Below, piece after piece: positions 1-6,862 of a stretch of 64,000 bases of DNA. Below the pieces are notes generated by a model. That model was not told the DNA's origin, ran no database searches, and saw only the letters and a list, made by a program, of their open reading frames with translations. Numbering within the stretch: the stretch's first letter is position 1; each line of letters begins with the position of its first letter. The stretch covers positions 39,300 to 103,299 of the forward strand of contig PLYO01000002.1 of NCBI GenBank assembly GCA_003151825.1, in the 5' to 3' direction. This DNA comes from Ignavibacteriota bacterium. Its GTDB lineage: Bacteria > Bacteroidota > Ignavibacteria > Palsa-1295. The position numbers and the translations under genes were made by a program.

Positions 1-171
1 ACAGAAGGAGAGCGAAACAAGATGGAGTTTACCTTCCATGATGATGGCGCGCATGATTCGAAACTTTCTCAGCCGGCGATTGCCGCCCTTCATGCCGCCC
101 TGCTTGTTCTCCTCGCTTGGAATCTTGCCACGCTTCCGCGCGCAGCTAATGATTTTGCCGCCGCGGTTCAT
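1..171 (-). CDS. Possible partial CDS running off the window edge, unrecognised
   Basis: A minus-strand frame is open from an ATG whose complement lies at 169-171 to the window edge, 57 codons, and could extend upstream through an in-frame GTG. The product is strongly basic (many K, R and N) and matches no family I recognise. Its third codon positions are richer in G and C than those of the plus-strand frame 22-231, so it is the better coding candidate, but both frames are short. No function can be assigned from what is visible. Confidence 0.22.
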   Translation of the reverse strand, partial: MNRGGKIISCARKRGKIPSEENKQGGMKGGNRRLRKFRIMRAIIMEGKLHLVSLSFC

Positions 172-255
172 CGCATTAACCACGAGCGCGCGGGAGAAAT
201 GGGAGAATACTCAAATGTGAGCCATTTCTAACTCTTCATTCTTCATTGAAGCAAG

Positions 256-339
256 TGCCCACGGCCGGACTCGAACCGGCACGGCCTTACGGCCAAGGGA
301 TTTTAAGTCCCTTGCGGCTACCAATTACGCCACGTGGGC
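256..339 (-). tRNA. tRNA-Leu (anticodon TAA)
   Basis: The reverse complement folds as an 84-nt type-II tRNA. The acceptor arm is GCCCACG paired with CGTGGGC, with discriminator base A. The anticodon arm AAGGGA-CTTAAAA-TCCCTT carries anticodon TAA. A long variable arm (GCCGTAAGGCC) and a T-arm with GTTCGAGTC follow. The long variable arm, anticodon and discriminator A all fit tRNA-Leu. The 3' CCA is not encoded. It reads UUA codons and stands alone between the edge frame and the SCO gene. Confidence 0.95.
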
Positions 340-463
340 AGACGTGTATCGTCAAAACGTGAAAACCCCATTGGAGCGATAGTAGTTTTATGCAATCTCA
401 TCGCTCATACCCCGTAAGCAATAGGGCACTGCTAATAGCTGCCGTGTGTTAACGCGCGCACTT

Positions 464-1084
464 ATGCCGTCACGGATTTCTCAGCGCTTAGTATGGGGCG
501 TGCTTTCCATATCGCTTATCCTCATAGCCGGTTTTGCCATTGCAAAGTGGGAACGCGAACACGCCCGGCATCTCGATGATTTTGGCACGCTCCCCGATTT
601 TTCGCTCATCGATGAACATGGCGCATCGGTGTCGCTCCAAAATTTTCGAGGGCATATTTGGATCGCCGATCTCATCTTCACGCATTGCTCCAGTATTTGT
701 CCCTTGTTGACCGCTAAAATCATAACGCTGCAATCGGCATTGAGCGAAAAGCCGGATGTTCATTTTGCTTCCATCACCGTCGATCCTGTGCATGACACTC
801 CTGACACGCTGTTGGCTTATGCCATGGCCCATCATGCCAATACGGACCGATGGACGTTCCTCACGGGCACAACGGCCTCCATTTATACTCTTGTAAAAAC
901 CGGCTTCCATTTGCCGCTCGATTCGGTTGGCGGCGAGCAGCGGGTTCCCATCGTGCATAGTCCGCGATTTACGCTCATCGATGCGAAGGGGCATATTCGC
1001 GGGTATTACGATGGTTCCCAAGATTCGGCCCGAACCCAGATCGTCGCCGACATCGACGCGCTCGAAAACGAGGCCAATCCATGA
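464..1084 (+). CDS. SCO1/SenC-family copper chaperone, membrane-anchored
   Basis: SCO-family thioredoxin-fold protein. These proteins bind copper outside the cytoplasmic membrane and deliver it to, or reduce, the Cu-A site of cytochrome c oxidase. An N-terminal hydrophobic segment (residues ~8-28) serves as signal anchor. The metal/redox motif is THCSSICP (CxxxCP), followed by the family segment VDPVHDTPDTL and by a later conserved His in VHSPRFTLID. The length is normal for the family. I prefer ATG 464 over the GTG at 446 because it places the charged residues directly before the anchor. The stop overlaps the DUF420 start by 4 bp (ATGA), so the two are translationally coupled and likely act together in oxidase maturation. 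Confidence 0.9.
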   Translation: MPSRISQRLVWGVLSISLILIAGFAIAKWEREHARHLDDFGTLPDFSLIDEHGASVSLQNFRGHIWIADLIFTHCSSICPLLTAKIITLQSALSEKPDVHFASITVDPVHDTPDTLLAYAMAHHANTDRWTFLTGTTASIYTLVKTGFHLPLDSVGGEQRVPIVHSPRFTLIDAKGHIRGYYDGSQDSARTQIVADIDALENEANP

Positions 1085-1506
1085 GCATTTCAGATTTGCC
1101 CGCAATCAATGCCACACTGAACGGAACATGTGCTGTTCTCCTTCTTATTGCGCGAAATCGCATCAAGCATAAAGCCATACGGCAGCACCGAGCGCTGATG
1201 ATTTCGGCGTACATTACGTCAATTGTGTTCCTCGGATGTTATTTAACGTATCACTTTAATGCCGGCATCCTGCATTTCGGTGGAACGGGCATTATTCGCC
1301 CAATCTATTTTACGCTGCTCACGTCACACACCATTCTCGCGGTTACGGTCCCAGTGCTTGCCACTATTACTCTGATACGCGGCCTGCGCGGAAGATACCG
1401 AGCGCACCGAGCCATTGCAAAGTGGACGTATCCCGTGTGGCTCTATGTGAGCGCAACGGGTGTCGTGATTTATTTTATGGTCTATCAGATCTTCCCGAGC
1501 TCGTGA
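1081..1506 (+). CDS. DUF420 membrane protein, probable cytochrome oxidase assembly factor
   Basis: Four-helix integral membrane protein of the DUF420 family, 141 residues, normal family length. The histidines expected of the family are present near RQHRALM, TYHFNAG, LLTSHTIL and RAHRAIAKWT. DUF420 members (CtaM in Staphylococcus) are needed for haem-copper oxidase activity. The start codon overlaps the SCO stop by 4 bp. The pairing with SCO supports a role in maturing an aa3-type oxidase that is itself outside this window. It ends 19 bp before the convergent methyltransferase gene, and I see no clear terminator in that gap. Confidence 0.85.
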   Translation: MSISDLPAINATLNGTCAVLLLIARNRIKHKAIRQHRALMISAYITSIVFLGCYLTYHFNAGILHFGGTGIIRPIYFTLLTSHTILAVTVPVLATITLIRGLRGRYRAHRAIAKWTYPVWLYVSATGVVIYFMVYQIFPSS

Positions 1507-1525
1507 GCTGGCGCAAGACAGAAAT

Positions 1526-2266
1526 TTATTTCTTTTCGTAAACCGCGCAATACATCGCAGCCCACCAGCGGCGTTCGAGAAACGGGAGCAACCATCGTGG
1601 GCGCACCAGGCCACCACTCAAAAAGATGCAGCGTTTTTTTTTCATGCCATGCTGGCGCATGAGAATATCGAGTTCGAGCGGCGTATATTGCCGCTTTTGA
1701 AATTTGAGATATTCTCCGCGCTTGCCGAAAAGCCTGTCGCACGACGCCGTGCGAATGCCGAAGACCATCCCCTCCATCTTGCGCAGCATTCCAGCCTTAT
1801 TCGGCACGCTCACCACAAGCAGACCGCCGGGTTTTAGCAATTGATAAAATTTTTGAATCGCGGCCTCGTCGTCTTCCACATATTCTAAAGCGCTGAGTGA
1901 AAGAATCAGGTTGAAGGTCTGCCCATGGGACTCATAGGACTGATCGGTCGCTTGGATGAACTCGATGGAAAAATTTTGGGAAGAGGCAATCGCGGTTTCT
2001 ATCATTTCTTGCGAGGCATCGAAAGCGGTTACATCCCATCCGCGCGCGGCAAGATAGCGGCTAAAGACGCCCGTTCCGCAGCCGGCATCGAGTGCGCGGC
2101 CGGGAACCGAAGGCGCTATGCGATCGAGCAGCGATGCAATTTTTTCGAATCGCCTTGCAAAGCGTGGGTCGCGCGCGTAACGCTCGCTCCACTGACCGGC
2201 TTCCGAATCGAAAAACTCAGAGATTTGCGAACGATCGGTCATTGAGGTTTGCGAACGATCGGTCAT
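1526..2266 (-). CDS. Class I SAM-dependent methyltransferase (UbiE/BioC-like)
   Basis: 246-residue methyltransferase with the class I motif I LDAGCGTGVF (residues ~59-68), an acidic motif II in VTAFDAS, and a motif IV-like LILSLSALEYVEDD. The substrate cannot be told; UbiE, BioC and sugar-O-methyltransferase types share this core. Its start overlaps the dnaG stop by 4 bp (ATGA), so it is co-transcribed with and coupled to dnaG. The first codons carry a 24-bp tandem duplication giving two in-frame start codons and the peptide MTDRSQ twice. The downstream copy could be the original start. Confidence 0.85.
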   Translation of the reverse strand: MTDRSQTSMTDRSQISEFFDSEAGQWSERYARDPRFARRFEKIASLLDRIAPSVPGRALDAGCGTGVFSRYLAARGWDVTAFDASQEMIETAIASSQNFSIEFIQATDQSYESHGQTFNLILSLSALEYVEDDEAAIQKFYQLLKPGGLLVVSVPNKAGMLRKMEGMVFGIRTASCDRLFGKRGEYLKFQKRQYTPLELDILMRQHGMKKKRCIFLSGGLVRPRWLLPFLERRWWAAMYCAVYEKK

Positions 2267-4173
2267 CCGCCGTGCTGTTCTTCTTCCGTGAATTGCTGCG
2301 CGAATTTCTTTTGCATCTCTGGCCGCTCCAAGAGCGCAAGAACCTCGCGCAAGTGATCGTCCGAATCCGGATCGCCGCGTACTAAGCCGGACATTTGATG
2401 TTGCCGTTCCTCGATCTTGCCGCGTTCGAGCGACGCGATCGCCTGCCGCGCTTGTGCCACAAACGTTCCCGTTTCCGGACGCTCATCCCAGTTATTGCTG
2501 AATGCGCCGCAGGCCATCCCATACGCGGTCAGCAGCGATTCGAATTCCGGTTTGCCGCGATACTCATCTAAGAGCTGCGCGATTTCCGGCGGATCGCCTT
2601 CTTCCACGCGCTGGATAAGATAACTGAGAAGTTCGTGCGCGGACGCATGAGAAACAAGCGCAAGGTTAAAATCCGTGGATTCGATAAGCGCACTCACCGC
2701 GACCGGATCGGCCAGCATCGCTTCGAGCAGCGCGCCCTCTTGCAAGGATAAGGGATGAAGGATGAAGGATGAAGGATCGGACGCGGTTTCCTCATACTCG
2801 CGTTCATCTTGACGTTCATCTTGAATTATAGGCGCCTCATTTCTTCGATACCGTTCTTCGTAATCCTTGTTGGATGCAATATATTTTGCTAGCTCGGTGG
2901 AAAGAAGCTGCTCGCTAAGGTGAAACCGCTCGCCAAGTTTTTGAATGAAGAGCGCCTGCTTAATGGAGTCTGGAACTTTTGCAATCGTCTCGACGATAGC
3001 GCGCACGGCTTGCGTCATGCGTCCCGGATCGCGGAACGCGCCTTGCTCCTCGAACCACTGTGCCTTCGTTTCGATGAAGGTCTGACGATGTTCGAGCGCC
3101 GATTCGAACGCTTCATGGCCGCTCTGGCGAATAAAACTATCGGGATCCTCGCCCGATGGAAGAATAACGGTGCTCACGTCGAAACCCGCTTCGATCGCCA
3201 GTTCGATACCACGCATCGTCGCATTTTTGCCGGCGGTATCGGCATCGAATAACAAAACGATATTCGTGGTGTAGCGGCGAAGCAGTTGAAGCTGCTCCAC
3301 TGTCAGCGAAGTTCCCGAAGCGGCGACGACATTTTCCGTTCCCGATTGAAAGACGGCCAAAACATCCGCATATCCTTCTACGAGAATCGCAAACCCAGCA
3401 CGCCGAATCGCGTCCTTCGCTTGAAAAAGTCCGTAGAGAATCTGCGATTTGTGATAAACTTGCGTGTCCGGCGAGTTGATATATTTAGCAACCTCTTTCG
3501 AAGCATTCGGCATGATACGCCCGCCAAAACCAACGATTCGGCCCGTGGCATTAAAGACAGGAAAAATCACGCGGCCACGAAACCGCTCATAATATTCGCC
3601 CGAATCGCGCCGCGCAACCAGTCCGGCCAAATCGAGCTTTTGAATATCGATGCCTTGATTGGTGAGATGCTCGATAAGCAAACCAGATCGTTCCGGCGCG
3701 TAGCCGAGACCGAATTTTCGCATGATGTCTTCATCGAGATTCCGGTTTTCGAGATAGGCTTTCGCTTCGGAACCAATGGGTGACCGGAGGGAACGATAAT
3801 AAAAGGCCGCGGCCTCGCGAAGCACATTGTAAAGCGATTCACGCTCGCCTCGCGCGGCTTCATCTGCTTCGGTTTCGCTTCCCTCGATTTCGATATGCGC
3901 GCGTTCCGCAAGTTTCTTAATGGCTTCGGGAAACGTCAGACCCTCCATCTGCATCACGAAGGAAAACACATCGCCGCCTTTGCCGCAGCCGAAGCATTTG
4001 AAAATCCCTTTATCTTCTAAGACGCTGAACGACGGCGTTTTCTCGTTATGGAACGGGCACAAGCCGACGAAATTGCGCCCACGCTTTTTCAGCCGTACAT
4101 GCTCGCTCACAAGATCGACGATATTCGTCGCGTCCCGGATACGGCCCAATTGATCGGAGGATACTTTCACCAA
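2263..4173 (-). CDS. dnaG: DNA primase DnaG
   Basis: Replicative primase that makes RNA primers for DNA polymerase III. Domains in order: CHC2 zinc finger (C39, H42 in CPFH; C60, C63 in CFGC), catalytic core with TOPRIM motifs LVEGYADVLAV (~265) and LFDADTAGKNA (~315), and a C-terminal helicase-interacting region. The length of 636 residues is normal. The start is unusual: TTG at 4173 or the adjacent GTG at 4170, with no clear ribosome binding site. The linker near residues 465-480 contains SSFILHPLSL, the translation of a degenerate 'tcatcc' repeat embedded in the gene. It lies between the Rieske gene (36-bp gap) and the overlapping methyltransferase, all on the same strand. Confidence 0.97.
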   Translation of the reverse strand: MVKVSSDQLGRIRDATNIVDLVSEHVRLKKRGRNFVGLCPFHNEKTPSFSVLEDKGIFKCFGCGKGGDVFSFVMQMEGLTFPEAIKKLAERAHIEIEGSETEADEAARGERESLYNVLREAAAFYYRSLRSPIGSEAKAYLENRNLDEDIMRKFGLGYAPERSGLLIEHLTNQGIDIQKLDLAGLVARRDSGEYYERFRGRVIFPVFNATGRIVGFGGRIMPNASKEVAKYINSPDTQVYHKSQILYGLFQAKDAIRRAGFAILVEGYADVLAVFQSGTENVVAASGTSLTVEQLQLLRRYTTNIVLLFDADTAGKNATMRGIELAIEAGFDVSTVILPSGEDPDSFIRQSGHEAFESALEHRQTFIETKAQWFEEQGAFRDPGRMTQAVRAIVETIAKVPDSIKQALFIQKLGERFHLSEQLLSTELAKYIASNKDYEERYRRNEAPIIQDERQDEREYEETASDPSSFILHPLSLQEGALLEAMLADPVAVSALIESTDFNLALVSHASAHELLSYLIQRVEEGDPPEIAQLLDEYRGKPEFESLLTAYGMACGAFSNNWDERPETGTFVAQARQAIASLERGKIEERQHQMSGLVRGDPDSDDHLREVLALLERPEMQKKFAQQFTEEEQHGG

Positions 4174-4209
4174 CTAACCGAAGCGCGAAACGCTCACTTT
4201 AGTTTGCGC

Positions 4210-4722
4210 TCAATGCGTCGTATCCATCGGCGGCGGAACGGAGTTCGCTGGAACTTTATCGTCCGCGCCAAAGACGGTCACCATCACTTCGCTGCCTTTT
4301 TGCTCGGCGTGGTAATACGTGAGCGGCAGCGTGGCCGGGCCGGTGAGCACGCGCCCGTACAGATCGAATTTCGAGCCGTGGCACGGGCAATAAAAGTTCT
4401 TCTCGTCGGGGCTGTAGGTCACGTCACAGGCGCGGTGGGTGCATTTAATATCTACGCCCACATACTTGCCCGGCGCGACATGAGCGACGAGGATATTGCG
4501 ATCCAAATCGTCGTATTCGAGATGATACGTGCCGCCCACCGGAGCAAGCTCCGGCGCGTCCGTCAGCTCGATGGGAACTTCACGCACATCCTTTGCGCCG
4601 AACGACGCTCGAAGCGAGCGCGCCTTCGCTATCGGCACACGGGAAAAATCGGCGATACTGCCCACGATCGCGCTCCCCGCGACGGCGGCAAAAACATTTC
4701 CGAGAAATTTTCTACGGTTCAT
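4210..4722 (-). CDS. Rieske 2Fe-2S protein with Tat signal
   Basis: Exported Rieske iron-sulphur protein of about 170 residues. The cluster ligands are C94-T-H96 and C112-P-C-H115, and C99 and C114 are placed to form the usual disulfide. The N-terminus MNRRKFLG plus a hydrophobic stretch is a twin-arginine signal/anchor. I take the ATG at 4722 rather than the longer frame from 4776 because it puts the RR motif at the terminus. Such proteins are the high-potential subunits of bc1-like or alternative quinol-oxidising complexes, or the small subunits of arsenite oxidase; no partner cytochrome lies nearby. It probably opens the Rieske-dnaG-methyltransferase transcript, with a repeat-borne promoter about 290 bp upstream. 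Confidence 0.9.
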   Translation of the reverse strand: MNRRKFLGNVFAAVAGSAIVGSIADFSRVPIAKARSLRASFGAKDVREVPIELTDAPELAPVGGTYHLEYDDLDRNILVAHVAPGKYVGVDIKCTHRACDVTYSPDEKNFYCPCHGSKFDLYGRVLTGPATLPLTYYHAEQKGSEVMVTVFGADDKVPANSVPPPMDTTH

Positions 4723-4829
4723 AACGGCACAACAGAAAGCGAATGCCTGTTGTTCTATAAATTCATTGTTTTCCACAAGAAATGTCTGTCAGTGCGGGGG
4801 AGTTCGGAGTTCATGAACTGTGGCATTTC

Positions 4830-5046
4830 CGAGCTGCTTTCGCCATTTTTCCAAAATAATTCATAATTCTCCTTCCTAAAGAAAACTACCTGACAAATTT
4901 TCAATAAACGACGCACCAAGCATCGCCGACGATGCACCCCATTTCTTACTTCTTAACTCTTACTTCTTACCTTCCCCGCACATAGGTGCCCATCAAAGCA
5001 CAGCCAATATACGACAATTTTTCCGCCCGCCACAAAATTCGAAATT
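4830..5046 (-). promoter_or_regulatory. Dispersed promoter/leader element, copy 1 (upstream of the Rieske gene)
   Basis: On the minus strand this stretch has a TATATT box (complement of 5006-5011) with TTGTGG 18 bp upstream, followed after about 10 nt by the conserved leader TGCTTTGATGGGCACC. Farther down come a pyrimidine/purine-rich run, AGGTAGTTTTCT, and a short frame beginning ATGGCGAAA. The same order recurs at 25640-25820, and a shorter version at 6290-6360. It points at the Rieske gene and is probably its promoter and leader. The promoter reading is inference from box spacing and repetition. Confidence 0.5.
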
Positions 5047-5190
5047 TTGCGTAGAGCCTGTCCTGAGCTTGCCGAAGGATCGGTGCTTCCAGCCCGACAC
5101 CCCCGAAGGGACGATAGGAAATACCCGGGGACCCTTCGACAGGCTCAGGGTAAACTCCAGTCCCCGGTCAGCGAAGAAGAAAGAATCAAA
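5047..5190. repeat. Palindromic repeat cluster with a 90-bp unit repeated at 5797-5889
   Basis: This stretch contains gagcctgtcctgagcttgcc and, in opposite orientation, cttcgacaggctcaggg, so it can fold back on itself. It also contains cggtgcttccagcccgac, which recurs in both arms of the hairpin at 16077-16151. From about 5099 onward the sequence (cgaagggacgatagg... to ...gtcagcgaagaag) is repeated almost exactly at 5797-5889. No gene is visible in it. Confidence 0.75.
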
Positions 5191-5215
5191 GTTCCGGAGG
5201 GACGATACGCAAGCC

Positions 5216-5476
5216 TTACGCGGCGACGATGTCCACGCGGGTTTTGTAGCCGAGAGAATGGAGAATGGCTTCACTATCTTCCCAGGTCAAACCAAACGGG
5301 CGAACATCCGCAAGGCCAACTCTTCCAAGAGCATGGGCAAGCGTGGCGGATTCCGATGGATCGAATTCGCCCTCCATTATGGCGTTCTCCGCCCAATCCA
5401 CGAGTGCCGAAAGGCCGATCTCGTGGTGTAAATAGGCGGCAAGCTTCTCTGCTGCAGAGCGTTTTGTAATTCTCAT
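5216..5476 (-). CDS. Small conserved protein of unknown function, second gene of a coupled pair
   Basis: 86-residue acidic-to-neutral helical protein with the segments AAYLHHEIGLSALVDWAENA and GLADVRPFGLTWEDSEAIL. I recall this as a widespread small family without an assigned function, and it is often found next to the kind of gene that precedes it here. Its start overlaps the stop of the 81-residue gene by 4 bp (ATGA), so the two are made together. The small size, tight coupling and isolated position between repeats resemble a toxin-antitoxin module. That is inference only, since no catalytic motif or DNA-binding motif is evident. Confidence 0.7.
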   Translation of the reverse strand: MRITKRSAAEKLAAYLHHEIGLSALVDWAENAIMEGEFDPSESATLAHALGRVGLADVRPFGLTWEDSEAILHSLGYKTRVDIVAA

Positions 5477-5718
5477 GCTTCTCTCACTTTCTGGTGCCCC
5501 GTATCAACGGGATACTTATGGTGTATTTCAACTAACTGATCCTGGTCGTCATAAATTTCCTGCCAGAAGGCGCGTGTCTCTTCCATGGCGTTCACTTCCT
5601 TCACATAGACCGCTTTCCATCCCTGACGGCCGCCAATCGCCAGCCGATATTGCCTCCCGCCATCCGGAAGATCATGCCAGGTATTGAACGTGCCTTCGTT
5701 CTGTTCGCGCTTATCCAT
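5473..5718 (-). CDS. Small conserved protein of unknown function, first gene of a coupled pair
   Basis: 81-residue protein rich in aromatic and charged residues, with the core segments TWHDLPDGGRQYRL, RQGWKAVYVKEV and LVEIHHKYPVDTGH. This pattern looks like a small conserved beta-rich domain that I cannot name. It is the upstream member of a two-gene unit with the 86-residue gene (4-bp ATGA overlap). Its start faces the repeat-rich region at 5719-6862. The leader-like element at 6290-6360 points towards it, about 570 bp away. Confidence 0.7.
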   Translation of the reverse strand: MDKREQNEGTFNTWHDLPDGGRQYRLAIGGRQGWKAVYVKEVNAMEETRAFWQEIYDDQDQLVEIHHKYPVDTGHQKVREA

Positions 5719-5796
5719 TTTCCCTTATTTCAATGGCAGCTTTTCCATATGGCGGAGAACATCGAAACGCGGGTAAGGGAATCCCGCGAGCAAAGA

Positions 5797-5889
5797 AGCC
5801 CCGAAGGGACGATAGGTAATACCCGGGGATCCTTCGACAGGCTCAGGGTAAACTCCAGTCCCCGGTCAGCGAAGAAGAAAAGAATCAAA
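5797..5889. repeat. Second copy of the 90-bp repeat
   Basis: The sequence cgaagggacgataggtaat...cttcgacaggctcagggtaa...cagcgaagaagaaaag matches 5099-5190 with only a few differences. The two copies flank the 81/86-residue gene pair in direct orientation, so recombination between them could excise the pair. Confidence 0.8.
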
Positions 5890-6289
5890 CGGCGCTTCTA
5901 AGGTGGCCGCGCCGGATTGCCTCTAAAGCGGCTAATGACCTGCTATAAAGTACATTACAACAGGCCACAATACATTTTCAAGGAACTCCGGTGATCCATG
6001 TCCCCCAAGCTAAGGGTATACCCGCCCAGGACTTTTCGATCGCCCCCAGTGCGCCATTTGATTTCATTGTGCAGGGATCAGTCATGCCTGTACTGGCAGC
6101 GGACTGCGTACACTCTCAACGCTCGCAGACAGTTACTACGCATAAAAGTCAAGAATGTTTCACTATCTATAAGAAAACATTATATTTAATTTTATTCTGA
6201 AATGCTTTTCCCTATGAAAGCCGCACGCCAAACCATATACCCGCACCCTCCCCTAATCTTTCATCTTTCCTATTTCATCTTTGTCCAAT

Positions 6290-6360
6290 ATGGGTGCCCA
6301 TCAAAGCACAACCAATATACGACAATTTTTCCGCCCGACACGAAATTCGAAATTTTTTTG
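6290..6360 (-). promoter_or_regulatory. Dispersed promoter/leader element, copy 2
   Basis: On the minus strand, TATATT (complement of 6314-6319) is followed by TGCTTTGATGGGCACC as in copy 1, and the 50 bp upstream are also nearly identical to copy 1. It points left towards the small gene pair at 5216-5718. Beyond the first 25 bp of leader the similarity to the other copies is limited to a gggagggtgcggg stretch. Confidence 0.45.
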
Positions 6361-6862
6361 GGGCTGCTCACTCACTTTTATAGCTCTCCGGCACTCCCGC
6401 ACGAGCGGATGGATTTCATTTTGAAATGCGCTTTGCCCAACTGCCTCGAAACGATACAACTTCGTAAAAAGTGTTCCAAAATCAGACGTTTGTTCTATAA
6501 GTGTCCATAAATGACAAAACATCTCGATTACTGTCCCAAAATCATACACATGTCCGATTTTGAGACAAGCAGAGATTGAAAATATTTTAATAAAAATTAC
6601 GAATTCATCTAAAAACGCTTGCAATCTCCTGTTTTTTTTCGTAACTTGGGTTTGGGATTTTCTCGTTCTGAAAAACGCTCGCTTCTTAAGCCCGGATGTT
6701 TTTCGAAAATGAGAAAAAAAGGGACAAGCAACTGACATTGCCTGCCCCCGATTACCCAAAGACCACACCAACGTTAACTGGATTCGTGGCGCTTCGAGTG
6801 TCAGATTAAAGCGACACGAGTCCAATTTAGTTCATAAAAAACAAATCATAAAGGACTCGAAA

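Larger units (their letters stand above)
5719..6862. other. Gene-poor region with repeats
   Basis: No convincing gene is present in this 1.1 kb. It holds the second copy of the 90-bp repeat (5797-5889) and the second leader-like element (6290-6360). Between 6470 and 6560 a weak direct repeat (ccaaaatcagac / ccaaaatcatac) can be seen. The 174-residue minus-strand frame 6301-6825 starts in AT-rich filler and ends in the repeat, and has no recognisable domain. The promoter of the 6863 gene must lie in the AT-rich part after about 6560, but I cannot pick boxes with confidence. Confidence 0.6.

Noticed and set aside
4048-4866. 272-residue plus-strand frame over dnaG and the Rieske gene
   Set aside because: It crosses two well-supported genes on the opposite strand and shows no domain.
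6301-6825. 174-residue minus-strand frame in the gene-poor region
   Set aside because: It begins in AT-rich filler and ends in a dispersed repeat; there is no ribosome binding site or domain.
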